This document shows, one piece after another, positions 1 to 6,752 of a stretch of 43,131 bases of DNA. A program made the position numbers and the translations under genes. Numbering within the stretch: the first letter of the stretch is position 1; each line of letters starts with the position of its first letter. This DNA is from a virus. The stretch is from IMG/VR virus record IMGVR_UViG_3300023174_000295, positions 1 to 43,131 of that record. One strand, given 5' to 3'. The notes under the pieces were generated by a model. It was given only the letters and a program-made list of their open reading frames with translations. It had not been told where the DNA came from and did not search any database.

Positions 1-1044
1 GTCTTCGTTGATTGATAGAGGATTGTATGTGGCATCCATGACATTGGCGCTGCCACCTGTTTGGCTAGGAATACGACGTTGGTGTATTTCGTTTTTAACC
101 CGCTCAACAAACTGCATGGCAAGGTGGCTAGGCATGTTACCTACGTCAATGTAGAACACTCTGCGTTCTGGAGCACGTTGCACACGATAGATCAATATGG
201 CGTCTTCCAACAGTTCTTTCTGCTTGAAAACCTTGAAAATCATCTCTAATATGCTTTGCCCAAACGGCCAATAGTAGTCCAGGCCTTCGCTTAAACTGAG
301 GTGAACCACGTGTTTTGCATCTATGCAAGTTTCGTTTACTGATTTTTGAAAACGGCTTTGTCCACTGCTGTTTGGTGCATTGGGAGCTGTGTAGTTATAG
401 GGTGCTGAATAACCACCACTGGGCGGTTGTGTGTTATAATCGTTTGTGGTTTTGGCAGCGATGCTCAAACTCTGGAAGTTGGGATTGATATCACGAATCA
501 CATACTGCTCAGGACGCTTGCCTTCGCTTTCGTTGACGATCACACGGGCTACCTTGGTCATGTCTACCCAGTACATTTCAAATGTTTCTGGGTCACGCAC
601 AAACACTTGATCTCCGTACTTGAGTACATTACGGAACATCTTGAACATGCGGTTGTCAAACTTGTTGAGCTTGGTCCACTGTTGCAGTTGCTTTTTGATA
701 ATTTCTACTTCGTGATCTGTGGGTTTGTCTTGATATTCAACTTCAAATGGTGTGTTGTTGCTTTCACAGTTCTGTGTGCTAAACTCAGAGATGATGTCCA
801 AGCAAGCATTGATCTCACTATCGCCGTCCATGTTTTCATACTGGTTGTAGCGTTCCATCCTGTTGGGATGTCCAGTATACACTTCGGGCAGTCTGCTGGC
901 ATAGTTACGGAAAGCAAACTCAGTCTGTGCTTGACCTTCTGTTCCGTATCCTGTTCCGTAGTTTGGTCCACGAGGAATGTTGCCCGAAATGGGACTCATT
1001 TGGCCCGAAACGTTTGCTACCTTAAAATATTTTTTCCAACTCAT
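1..1044 (-). CDS. 20: Portal vertex protein gp20, N-terminal part (cut by window edge)
   Basis: The reading frame is open from the ATG at 1044 to the first base of the window, giving 348 codons with no stop, so the 3' end lies outside. The translation begins MSWKKYFKVANVSG and contains LLEDAILIYRVQRAPERR followed by VFYIDVGNMP, the hallmark portion of T4-type portal proteins. The portal is the dodecameric ring at the capsid vertex through which DNA is packaged and to which the neck attaches. T4 gp20 is about 520 residues, so roughly two thirds is present. The gene starts 16 nt after the stop of the tape-measure gene on the same strand, so the two are probably co-transcribed. No clear Shine-Dalgarno precedes the ATG; a GGTAAATA octamer sits 7 nt upstream. 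The family call is secure; the C terminus cannot be seen. Confidence 0.93.
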   Translation of the reverse strand, partial: MSWKKYFKVANVSGQMSPISGNIPRGPNYGTGYGTEGQAQTEFAFRNYASRLPEVYTGHPNRMERYNQYENMDGDSEINACLDIISEFSTQNCESNNTPFEVEYQDKPTDHEVEIIKKQLQQWTKLNKFDNRMFKMFRNVLKYGDQVFVRDPETFEMYWVDMTKVARVIVNESEGKRPEQYVIRDINPNFQSLSIAAKTTNDYNTQPPSGGYSAPYNYTAPNAPNSSGQSRFQKSVNETCIDAKHVVHLSLSEGLDYYWPFGQSILEMIFKVFKQKELLEDAILIYRVQRAPERRVFYIDVGNMPSHLAMQFVERVKNEIHQRRIPSQTGGSANVMDATYNPLSINED

Positions 1045-1051
1045 AGTGTAG

Positions 1052-1059
1052 TATTTACC
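1052..1059 (-). promoter_or_regulatory. Late-promoter-like octamer upstream of gp20
   Basis: GGTAAATA on the minus strand, in the 16-nt gap between the tape-measure stop and the gp20 start. It shares TAAATA with the T4 late consensus TATAAATA. Only 7 nt separate it from the ATG, so initiation here would give an almost leaderless mRNA. Its role as a promoter is doubtful. Confidence 0.3.
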
Positions 1060-1060
1060 G

Positions 1061-3469
1061 CTAGTTTACAGTGGCGCGGTATATCTTGCCTTGCATATCC
1101 ACGCTAGATTGCAGGAGACTGATCATTTGGTCAAATCGATTGACTTGTTCTGTCATCAATGATACCTGTTCGCCCATTTGGTCACTCATGCCGGTCATTT
1201 CCACAGGCACATTGCGGCCTCCGGGTAGCGGAATCACTGCTTCTGTACCGTGCATCATACTCAGATAACCCGACTTGGGTCCAGCACTGATACCGCCATA
1301 GGCAAAACTGCCCATGGCTTCTTCAAATCCTATAGTGGATTTGTTTGATCCTACCCCTTGATAGAAACTGCGGCCACTGGCATCCATGGGCAAGCCTGCC
1401 CAGATTGATGACAAGTTGCGCATGAATCGTTCTTTGTTTATGGCGCCGGCGGCATACTTGTTGTAACCACCGCGACTCACAATGAGTTCATCTGCCAACC
1501 TATCCTGTGTGGCTTGATCAAACTTGGTAGTGTTGATATCCATACCAGTTTTGTTGATAAGATCCATCAGAGTTGCCCGTGTTATTTGATATTTGCCCAG
1601 GGCTGAGCTTTCAAATCCACTGCCTCTTTGTGTCATCTTTGACTGTTGCTCAAGTATTTGAGCCAGCGTCATGTTGGTTAAGTCGCCTTTTTTGCCACCA
1701 ACCATGACGTTGTAGTCGCCACCACTTTCAGCACGGCCAATCATGTTGCGAATAGCGCCAAGAGTTCCTGCGGCTTCAGGAGTTGGCGCACCGGCACCAC
1801 CTACTCCGGTTGTTGGTGCTTGTTGAACTCCTGTTCCACGACCGCCTGCGCCCGACGGATTGTTACTTGGCGCACCCGGAATACCAGTGGCTGCGCCTCT
1901 ACCGCCTCCACCGCCGGTGCCCGAGACACCTAGTATTTTTGCAATCTTTTCTGCACCTTCGGATATAACTTCAGTAAAGTATTTGACACTGCTAGCCATG
2001 GTAGGAAACAGCTTGTCAGAAACAATCTTATCCAAGGTCACAGCAAAATCCCTTAGACTTTTTTGCGCATCGATAACGTTTTGTGTTTCTTTATCTTTGT
2101 TATCAGTGGCGTCCTTTTGATCTTTGGTTGCTTTGTTTAAAGTATCTGAGTTAAGATCTTGCGCTTTATCCAGGCGGCGCATGCCTACTAACATAGGATC
2201 TAGCACAGTTCCTAGTTTACCAACTCTGCGTTCAAATTCATCTGCACCCAGAGCCTGGCGAGTTTCTCTTACACTCTGCTGGAACTTCTGCATAAACTCG
2301 GCAAAAGATATACGACCGTTTTCCAAGTCATCGGCTAGGCCGGCAGCGGCTCCTCCAGTGGCAGCCATGAGTTCTTGACTGCGTTGTGTGGTAGCACCAC
2401 CAAAGATGTCTTTGAAGCCTTCGGCAATTTCTTTACTACCTTGAGTTTCCAAAACTTTGGCAGCTTTCCTAATACTGTCAGCTGTGTTTTTTTGTTCAGC
2501 AATGGCCAGAGTAGCGCCAAATCTCAACTCTCGACTCATGGCTTCAATTTCACCTGCAACTTTGTCTTTGCTTTGACCTGTTAGCCTTGCCAGTTCATCG
2601 ATTTGTTCTAGATATCTACGATTGGCTTCACTGAGTGCTTTGCCATCTTCAAGATTGATACGAACTAAGTTACGTTGCTGTGCTAGGAACCTAGCAGAGA
2701 ATTCGCTCTGTTGCTCAAAGCTAAAGCCAAGTTTTAAAAATTTATCTTCAAACTCTGTGCCGGCTGTGGTGATTTTTTTAAGGACTTCTGCACCACCTGT
2801 GACTGTTCCTGTGGTTGCGGCAAGGCCTTCACTGTTTCTTGCTATCAGTTTGGCATAGGTGTCTACGCTGAGACCCAGAGCCTGTGCATCTTTCATCAAC
2901 CCGCGCATCGAGGCGCCGGTTATACCACCAACATCACCCAGTGTTTGGAATGCACCAACTACACGCTGTATTTCGCCTAGAGAAAATTTTGCATACTGTG
3001 CGGCCGCATCTACTGCTTCGGCACCATACTTTTGTACTGCTTTACCAGCGCCACTGACTGCTGTACCAAACACACCAACCAGTTTGCCCCAGCCAGGTAA
3101 TACAGCACCAACACCACTTAATATACTGCCCAAAGAATCCATGCCTTTGGCCACACCGCCAAGACTCAACTTTAGACCCTGTGCAGTGGCATCTACTGCT
3201 GGGCCCAATGAACGGAAATCTTCTCTGTTTTCTCTTACTGATTGTGCCGCAGCCCCAATGTTTTTGGCTAGACCAATGAGATCTTTGGTGAGCTTTTCGC
3301 GGGCTTTGACTTCATCGTCTATGGCTTCTATAGACTTGTCTGTGTCTTTGGTCTGCTGTTTTACTGCCGCAGAGAGTTTGTCCAGTGTTTTGGCACTGAG
3401 TGATCCAGCCTTGCGCAGTTCGTCAAGGGCTTCTTTGGCCAGTTGTGTGGAGTTTTCTAGATCTGCCAT
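1061..3469 (-). CDS. Probable tail tape measure protein with lambda-R-like transglycosylase domain
   Basis: 802 residues. The N-terminal part is charged and probably helical or coiled-coil. A glycine/hydrophobic stretch follows at about residues 105-145, and a long helical middle. A Gly/Pro/Ala-rich linker lies at about 515-565. At about 570-720 is a domain resembling the lambda R endolysin (GH104 lytic transglycosylase): GRAESGGDYNVMVGG with candidate catalytic Glu581, ALGKYQI, ATQDRLADELI and LSSIWAGLP match lambda R in order. The end has a GPKSGYLSMMHGTEAVIPL segment of a kind common in tape measure proteins. Its inferred roles are to set tail length in the tail lumen and to open peptidoglycan locally at infection. 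It lies just upstream of the portal gene, and a late-promoter-like octamer lies 32 nt upstream of its ATG. No Shine-Dalgarno is obvious. The tape-measure call rests on length, composition and the C-terminal motif; another virion-associated lysin is the alternative. Confidence 0.7.
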   Translation of the reverse strand: MADLENSTQLAKEALDELRKAGSLSAKTLDKLSAAVKQQTKDTDKSIEAIDDEVKAREKLTKDLIGLAKNIGAAAQSVRENREDFRSLGPAVDATAQGLKLSLGGVAKGMDSLGSILSGVGAVLPGWGKLVGVFGTAVSGAGKAVQKYGAEAVDAAAQYAKFSLGEIQRVVGAFQTLGDVGGITGASMRGLMKDAQALGLSVDTYAKLIARNSEGLAATTGTVTGGAEVLKKITTAGTEFEDKFLKLGFSFEQQSEFSARFLAQQRNLVRINLEDGKALSEANRRYLEQIDELARLTGQSKDKVAGEIEAMSRELRFGATLAIAEQKNTADSIRKAAKVLETQGSKEIAEGFKDIFGGATTQRSQELMAATGGAAAGLADDLENGRISFAEFMQKFQQSVRETRQALGADEFERRVGKLGTVLDPMLVGMRRLDKAQDLNSDTLNKATKDQKDATDNKDKETQNVIDAQKSLRDFAVTLDKIVSDKLFPTMASSVKYFTEVISEGAEKIAKILGVSGTGGGGGRGAATGIPGAPSNNPSGAGGRGTGVQQAPTTGVGGAGAPTPEAAGTLGAIRNMIGRAESGGDYNVMVGGKKGDLTNMTLAQILEQQSKMTQRGSGFESSALGKYQITRATLMDLINKTGMDINTTKFDQATQDRLADELIVSRGGYNKYAAGAINKERFMRNLSSIWAGLPMDASGRSFYQGVGSNKSTIGFEEAMGSFAYGGISAGPKSGYLSMMHGTEAVIPLPGGRNVPVEMTGMSDQMGEQVSLMTEQVNRFDQMISLLQSSVDMQGKIYRATVN

Positions 3470-3479
3470 TATCTACGCC

Positions 3480-3487
3480 GATAAATA
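3480..3487 (+). promoter_or_regulatory. Late promoter candidate for the gp26 unit
   Basis: GATAAATA, 7 of 8 matches to the T4 late consensus TATAAATA, 32 nt before the gp26 ATG. A Shine-Dalgarno (AAGGAA, 3512-3517) follows. The element forms one arm of a perfect 9-bp inverted repeat with the minus-strand octamer at 3502-3509. Confidence 0.6.
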
Positions 3488-3501
3488 TTGTTGCATACAA
3501 A

Positions 3502-3509
3502 TATTTATG
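3502..3509 (-). promoter_or_regulatory. Late promoter candidate for the tape measure-portal unit
   Basis: CATAAATA on the minus strand, 7 of 8 matches to TATAAATA, 32 nt before the tape-measure ATG. That is exactly the spacing of the plus-strand element from its own gene. The two elements face each other, so the predicted start sites of both transcripts lie between them. Confidence 0.6.
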
Positions 3510-3519
3510 GTAAGGAAAC

Positions 3520-4362
3520 ATGCCCGAATCTAACAACCCACTGCGTCGGTTTTTCCGACAACCTGCTGTCTATATCAAGCTACCGTCTGAAGGTAATTTT
3601 TATCCGCCAGGCGCAATAGACATCCCGCCCAACGGCGAATTTCCAATATATGCAATGACTGCCATGGACGAAATCACTTATCGGACTTCAGATGCATTGT
3701 TCAACGGCACAGCCATAATCAACGTGATCAAAAGCTGTGTTCCCAACATCCTTGATCCTTGGAAAATCCCCAACATAGACATGGATACCCTGCTGGTAGC
3801 CATACGCATTGCCAGCTACGGTCATGCCATGGATTTTGAAAGTTCATGCCCGCACTGTGAACACGAAAACTCTTTTGGGTTGGATCTCCGTACCATATTA
3901 GATGGCATGGGCAAAGCCGACTACGGTAGTCCCATGCAAAACGGCGATATCACTATATTCTTTAAACCATTGACTTATCAGCAGGTCAACGCTAATTCTA
4001 TTGATCAATTTGCTGATCAGAAACTGCTGGAAACATTGCCCGATGCCAATGTTCCTGAAGAAGAAAAAATGCGATTATTAACCGGTGCGTTTGCCAAACT
4101 CACTGACATGACCATGCGAGCTTTAACCCAGAGCATAAGCATGATACAGGTCCTAGAGGAAACTGTGGTAGAACCAGAATTCATCGAAGAGTTTATTAGA
4201 AACTGCGATCGTGATGTGTTCAATCGTATCAGAGACCACATTGTATCACTGCGTTCTTCTACCGAGCTCAAACCTCTCAAACTACAGTGTCAAGGCTGCC
4301 AAAAAGACTACGAAACACCATTTACCATGGATGTCTCAAATTTTTTCGGCTCCGCCTCCTGA
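3520..4362 (+). CDS. 26: Baseplate hub assembly protein gp26 (T4_baseplate family)
   Basis: 280 residues. The N-terminal pattern KLPSEGNFYPPG, then AMTAMDEITYRTSDALFNG, IKSCVPNILDPWKIP and LLVAIRIASYG, is characteristic of the gp26-type family (Pfam T4_baseplate) in T4-like phages. Two cysteine pairs, CPHC at about residues 110-113 and CQGC at about 258-261, could bind a metal. In T4, gp26 is needed to assemble the central hub of the baseplate. The ATG at 3520 has AAGGAA 3-8 nt upstream. T4 gp26 is about 208 residues, so this one is longer. Five codons before its stop the frame crosses TTTTTTC (4341-4347), a canonical -1 slippery heptamer. A slip there would join it to the next ORF and give a product of about 352 residues. 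Confidence 0.82.
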   Translation: MPESNNPLRRFFRQPAVYIKLPSEGNFYPPGAIDIPPNGEFPIYAMTAMDEITYRTSDALFNGTAIINVIKSCVPNILDPWKIPNIDMDTLLVAIRIASYGHAMDFESSCPHCEHENSFGLDLRTILDGMGKADYGSPMQNGDITIFFKPLTYQQVNANSIDQFADQKLLETLPDANVPEEEKMRLLTGAFAKLTDMTMRALTQSISMIQVLEETVVEPEFIEEFIRNCDRDVFNRIRDHIVSLRSSTELKPLKLQCQGCQKDYETPFTMDVSNFFGSAS

Positions 4363-4577
4363 CCTCTAGTCCTGAGCGCATCAACAAGATCGTTGAAGCC
4401 CAGGACAAAGAAGTCAAAGCCATACGCGAAGATCTAATGAAAATGTGTTGGTACATGCGAGGCGGCCTAACATACAATGAAGCATTGCACCTCAGTTGGG
4501 AAGAGCGAGAAATCATCGGCACGGTGATCAAAGACAATCTTGAAACAACCAAAAAAACTGGAATGCCACATTTCTAA
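4287..4577 (+). CDS. Short gp26-downstream protein, probably made as a -1 frameshift extension
   Basis: The frame is open from a GTG at 4287, inside gp26, to a TAA at 4575-4577. Only the part after about 4347 looks like protein: LLTSSPERINKIVEAQDKE, then MKMCWYMRGGLTYNEALHL and IKDNLETTKKTGMPHF. From memory, similar CWYMRGG proteins of about 80-90 residues follow gp26 in marine T4-like phages, probably as hub assembly factors. Here no credible start codon with a Shine-Dalgarno lies near the conserved region. The GTG at 4287 is 75 nt inside gp26 with no ribosome site, and the next ATG falls in the middle of the conserved block. The frame is -1 relative to gp26 and joins it exactly at TTTTTTC 4341-4347. 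The next gene overlaps its stop by one base (TAATG). Confidence 0.72.
   Translation: MSRLPKRLRNTIYHGCLKFFRLRLLTSSPERINKIVEAQDKEVKAIREDLMKMCWYMRGGLTYNEALHLSWEEREIIGTVIKDNLETTKKTGMPHF
4341..4347 (+). other. Candidate -1 programmed ribosomal frameshift site
   Basis: T TTT TTC, read in the gp26 frame as AAT TTT TTC, fits the X XXY YYZ rule for -1 slippage. The zero frame stops 15 nt after the heptamer (TGA 4360-4362), while the -1 frame stays open to 4577. Downstream, GTCCTG (4369-4374) can pair with CAGGAC (4401-4406) around an inner TCAAC/GTTGA stem. That structure starts 21 nt after the site, further away than usual stimulators. Confidence 0.55.
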
Positions 4578-5080
4578 TGAACCTAGAGCAAGTTAAAAAA
4601 GACATCAACGCCTGGATAGAGAACTTTGTAGAAGTATCTCATCCTGCCCTGGGCAATTGGCCGCCATGTCCGTATGCTCGCAATGCTAGACTCAACAACG
4701 AATATGAAGTGCGAGTGGGTACAAGTCCTTTGCTGGATCTTATCATGATTGCCACTGCCGGGTTTGGAGATAAAAAGGTCATTGTGTTGGCCTATGACCC
4801 TGTGCATTGGACATACGAACAATTTCATCATGATCTTGAATATGCCAACACAGAGTTTTTGCTAGACAAAGATATCATAGCACTAGAGGACCACCCTGCA
4901 GATCCTGAAATTGTCAACGGTGTGTCAATGAATCAAGGAACCTATGCCCTAGCCCTGGTACAGAGTCTAAGTGACCTTGATGCCAAAGCTAGGTTAATGG
5001 CTGCCAAAGGTTTCTACGACACCTGGCCCAACGAATACTTAGAAGTGTTGTTTAATCACAGAAAGGATCCACGCCTGTGA
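4577..5080 (+). CDS. Conserved-looking hypothetical protein, 167 aa
   Basis: I do not recognise a family. The ATG overlaps the upstream stop (TAATG), implying translational coupling. The protein is acidic and aromatic-rich with no signal peptide or membrane span. Segments such as LLDLIMIATAGFGDKKVIVLAYD and ANTEFLLDKDIIALEDHP look like an alpha/beta fold. The three consecutive overlapping genes 4577-5855, directly behind gp26, may have tail-assembly or accessory jobs, but that is inferred from position only. The end overlaps the next gene by 4 nt (GTGA). Confidence 0.75.
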   Translation: MNLEQVKKDINAWIENFVEVSHPALGNWPPCPYARNARLNNEYEVRVGTSPLLDLIMIATAGFGDKKVIVLAYDPVHWTYEQFHHDLEYANTEFLLDKDIIALEDHPADPEIVNGVSMNQGTYALALVQSLSDLDAKARLMAAKGFYDTWPNEYLEVLFNHRKDPRL

Positions 5081-5517
5081 GCTACCAGTTTGCCAGGATT
5101 GATCTTGCAAAAACTAATTACGATGCTTCTGTAGAGTGGGGCTACCTAATACCCACAGAGGAACAGATTGTTGAGCTTGATAACATATATCGTACCTACT
5201 GTATCTACAAGCACTTTGCCAGTGTGATGCCCATGTTCCACAGTCGTTACACTGACCCAATGACGGACGTTATAGGTTACTTTGATCAAGGACAGATGAT
5301 TGCATTTAGCCTGATCAAACGCTATGACGATAAGAATGCAGAATGCATGCAGTTTGCATGGACGTACCACAACCCAAAGCTACGATTGGGTGTTGAAACA
5401 ATGAAAACAGAGTGTGCTATCTACAAAGCTCGAGGGTTTGACTATCTCTACCTTGAGCAAGCACATCTCTACAAGAAAGAGATAGATGGATTTGAAATTT
5501 TAGGACCAATGACATAA
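5077..5517 (+). CDS. Hypothetical protein, possible GNAT-like fold, 146 aa
   Basis: It starts at a GTG that overlaps the preceding TGA (GTGA), so translation is probably coupled. The central segment has beta strands and a helix arranged as in N-acyltransferase-like proteins: VIGYFDQGQMIAFSLIKRY, then a WTYHNPKLRLGVETMKTE strand/helix, then RGFDYLYLEQ. No acetyl-CoA P-loop (Q/RxxGxG/A) is present, so enzymatic activity is not shown. No membrane or secretion signal is visible. The stop shares one base with the next ATG (TAATGG). It is a real gene by packing and amino acid composition; its function is unknown. Confidence 0.72.
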   Translation: MSYQFARIDLAKTNYDASVEWGYLIPTEEQIVELDNIYRTYCIYKHFASVMPMFHSRYTDPMTDVIGYFDQGQMIAFSLIKRYDDKNAECMQFAWTYHNPKLRLGVETMKTECAIYKARGFDYLYLEQAHLYKKEIDGFEILGPMT

Positions 5518-5855
5518 TGGCAGACTTATACACAATATGGGCCAACAAAGAAGGTGACATCAGCGATATAGACTGGGTCAATGGCATGAAGAGCTTCTTT
5601 GATCACTTGATATCTGAAGGCAAAATGGAATCATACAGAATCACTCGTTGCAAAATGGGATTCCGTAGCATTGCTGACATGCCTGAATGGATGATACTCA
5701 TGGAGTTCAAAGACATGGGTCAAATGGATAGTGCATTCCGTCGTGTTGCTCCATTAGAAGGAGAACTCGAACAGAAACACAAGTCATTCAATCAGTTTGT
5801 TGCTGGCGATATACAACACGCATTGTTTAGAGATTGGCCAGATACTAATCTATAG
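5517..5855 (+). CDS. DUF6614 family protein
   Basis: 112 residues. The pattern IDWVNGMKSFFDHLISEGKM, then YRITRCKMGF, MILMEFKDMGQMDSAFRRVA and a C-terminal ALFRDWPD is what I recall for DUF6614, a small ferredoxin-like alpha/beta family found in marine phages and proteobacteria. Its function is unknown. The ATG overlaps the stop of the preceding gene by one base. It is the last gene before a hairpin-rich noncoding region and so probably ends the gp26 transcription unit. The family assignment is from remembered sequence pattern and needs a profile search. Confidence 0.7.
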   Translation: MADLYTIWANKEGDISDIDWVNGMKSFFDHLISEGKMESYRITRCKMGFRSIADMPEWMILMEFKDMGQMDSAFRRVAPLEGELEQKHKSFNQFVAGDIQHALFRDWPDTNL

Positions 5856-5864
5856 TACACTTTG

Positions 5865-5883
5865 AGAACTTCTACGAAGTTCT
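5865..5883. repeat. Perfect hairpin just after the DUF6614 gene
   Basis: AGAACTTC (5865-5872) and GAAGTTCT (5876-5883) form an 8-bp perfect stem with a TAC loop, 10 nt after the stop. It lacks a GC-rich stem and a run of T, so it is a weak terminator at best. Confidence 0.5.
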
Positions 5884-5888
5884 ATTCA

Positions 5889-5936
5889 TTTCGCTTACGC
5901 TCATGAATATATTATTAAGAGATGAGCGAAGCGAAA
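5889..5936. repeat. Long imperfect inverted repeat
   Basis: TTTCGCTTACGCTCAT (5889-5904) pairs with ATGAGCGAAGCGAAA (5922-5936), giving 15 bp with a single bulged base and a 17-nt AT-rich loop. This is one of the longest stems in the window. It could stabilise the 3' end of the upstream transcript or be a protein-binding site. Confidence 0.55.
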
Positions 5937-5963
5937 CAGTTATCATCCAGATACCTTGGTCAC

Positions 5964-5986
5964 ACTTTGCCCGCACAGGGCAAAGT
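5964..5986. repeat. Perfect 9-bp hairpin
   Basis: ACTTTGCCC (5964-5972), loop GCACA, then GGGCAAAGT (5978-5986). It is stable in either strand. No T run follows on either side, so it is not a standard intrinsic terminator. Confidence 0.5.
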
Positions 5987-6120
5987 TAGAACTGTCATCA
6001 TCCGAGTACGAACAGTCACTTAGCGTTACATCATTACAGAGGCGGTTGTCCGGTACCTCGAGATGTGTCTTTATCACAACGGCGGCCTGCATACAATACG
6101 CTAACATTGCATACAAACGT

Positions 6121-6151
6121 GTGCTATCACTAGCACGTCTTTTTCCCTTTT
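6121..6151 (+). terminator. Rho-independent terminator candidate (plus strand)
   Basis: GTGCTA TCAC TAGCAC (6121-6136), extendable by two wobble pairs, is followed by GTCTTTTTCCCTTTT. This is the only hairpin in the 5856-6300 region with a proper T tract, and it points in the direction of the gp26-DUF6614 unit. Its distance of about 265 nt from the last stop leaves a long 3' leader, or a small RNA ending here. Confidence 0.6.
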
Positions 6152-6300
6152 GTCTACTCTATTCAAACAATCAAACCGCAGGAGTTTGCGATCGTGGTCC
6201 TGTCAAGGATACTGATTGAGTGCTCACTAGCGCGGTGAGTCTTCCATCCCTGTGATCCGTGATCCAGGTCTAGGGCACACGACTTTGGCCTGTGCCAGCC

Positions 6301-6735
6301 TTAACTGCTTAATTTGCCTTTGATATGACTGCCATGTACACGGACTTGAATATGTCCGTTGTAATAGTCGTCACTTTCTAATACACGTCGGGAGAATTGT
6401 TCGCGAGCTTCAATGTAACTGCATTCCGATTTGGATTTACAGTAATATAGTATTTCGCGTGAGAAGTTTTCTATGCCTAGCAGTTCAACGTCTCGAGATA
6501 ACTCTGGAGAACTGCCATAATATGTTTGCCAGTCAGATTCAATTTTGCCTTTGATTTTTTTGCGTTTCTTTTTACCGTTTTTAAGTTTTACTACTTTATA
6601 TGTTGTCTTTGAGAACTTTGCTAATTTTTTTCCAATGTACTTCCTGCCGGTTGAGTTATTTGTGATCAAATAAACAAAACCAACACAATCGTCGGGCAAT
6701 GCTGAAATTTCTGTGCTTTCGTATAACCATGTCAT
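6301..6735 (-). CDS. GIY-YIG family endonuclease-like protein
   Basis: 144 residues. GFVYLITNNSTGRKYIGKK at about residues 19-37 is the GIY-YIG signature (here VYL and YIG). It is followed by a Lys-rich KKRKKIKGKIESDWQTYYG segment and SKSECSYIEAREQFSRRVL, which supplies the conserved Glu region. GIY-YIG nucleases nick or cut DNA with one metal ion; in T4-like phages relatives occur as Seg-type homing enzymes and as stand-alone conserved nucleases. This short form without a DNA-binding C-terminal module resembles the stand-alone type widespread in cyanophages. It is the last gene of the minus-strand operon, 17 nt after the rSAM-1 stop. A role in phage DNA processing is inferred. Confidence 0.82.
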   Translation of the reverse strand: MTWLYESTEISALPDDCVGFVYLITNNSTGRKYIGKKLAKFSKTTYKVVKLKNGKKKRKKIKGKIESDWQTYYGSSPELSRDVELLGIENFSREILYYCKSKSECSYIEAREQFSRRVLESDDYYNGHIQVRVHGSHIKGKLSS

Positions 6736-6752
6736 GCACTGTAATTACCATA

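Larger units (their letters stand above)
5856..6300. other. Hairpin-rich noncoding region between convergent units
   Basis: 445 nt with no convincing gene. It lies between the plus-strand gp26 unit and the end of the minus-strand gp55-gp46 operon. It holds at least six inverted repeats: 5865-5883, 5889-5936, 5964-5986, 6121-6136 with a T tract, 6223-6239 and 6274-6296. It also has a tandem GTGATCC repeat at 6252-6265. No cloverleaf or tRNA T-loop was found. It could be a bidirectional terminator region, contain a small RNA, or hold a replication or recombination site. Confidence 0.6.

Noticed and set aside
427-1107. Open plus-strand frame of 226 codons at the left end
   Set aside because: It lies opposite the clearly recognisable gp20 gene, has no family pattern, and is rich in Phe/Val/Cys as expected for an antisense shadow.
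2859-3533. Plus-strand frame of 224 codons over the tape-measure gene
   Set aside because: It is antisense to a well-supported gene; its Ser/Pro/Ala-rich product is typical of the complementary strand of Ala/Glu/Lys-rich helices.
6201-6206. Minus-strand TTGACA as a -35 box
   Set aside because: No TATAAT-like sequence is found 15-18 nt downstream on that strand, and no minus-strand gene lies beyond it.
5956-6219. Plus-strand frame of 87 codons in the noncoding island
   Set aside because: It begins with TTG without a ribosome site, runs through three hairpins including the terminator, and its Cys/Ser-rich product resembles no protein.
5856-6300. tRNA genes in the hairpin-rich region
   Set aside because: No segment folds into a four-arm cloverleaf with a GTTCRANNC-type T loop; the stems found are isolated hairpins.
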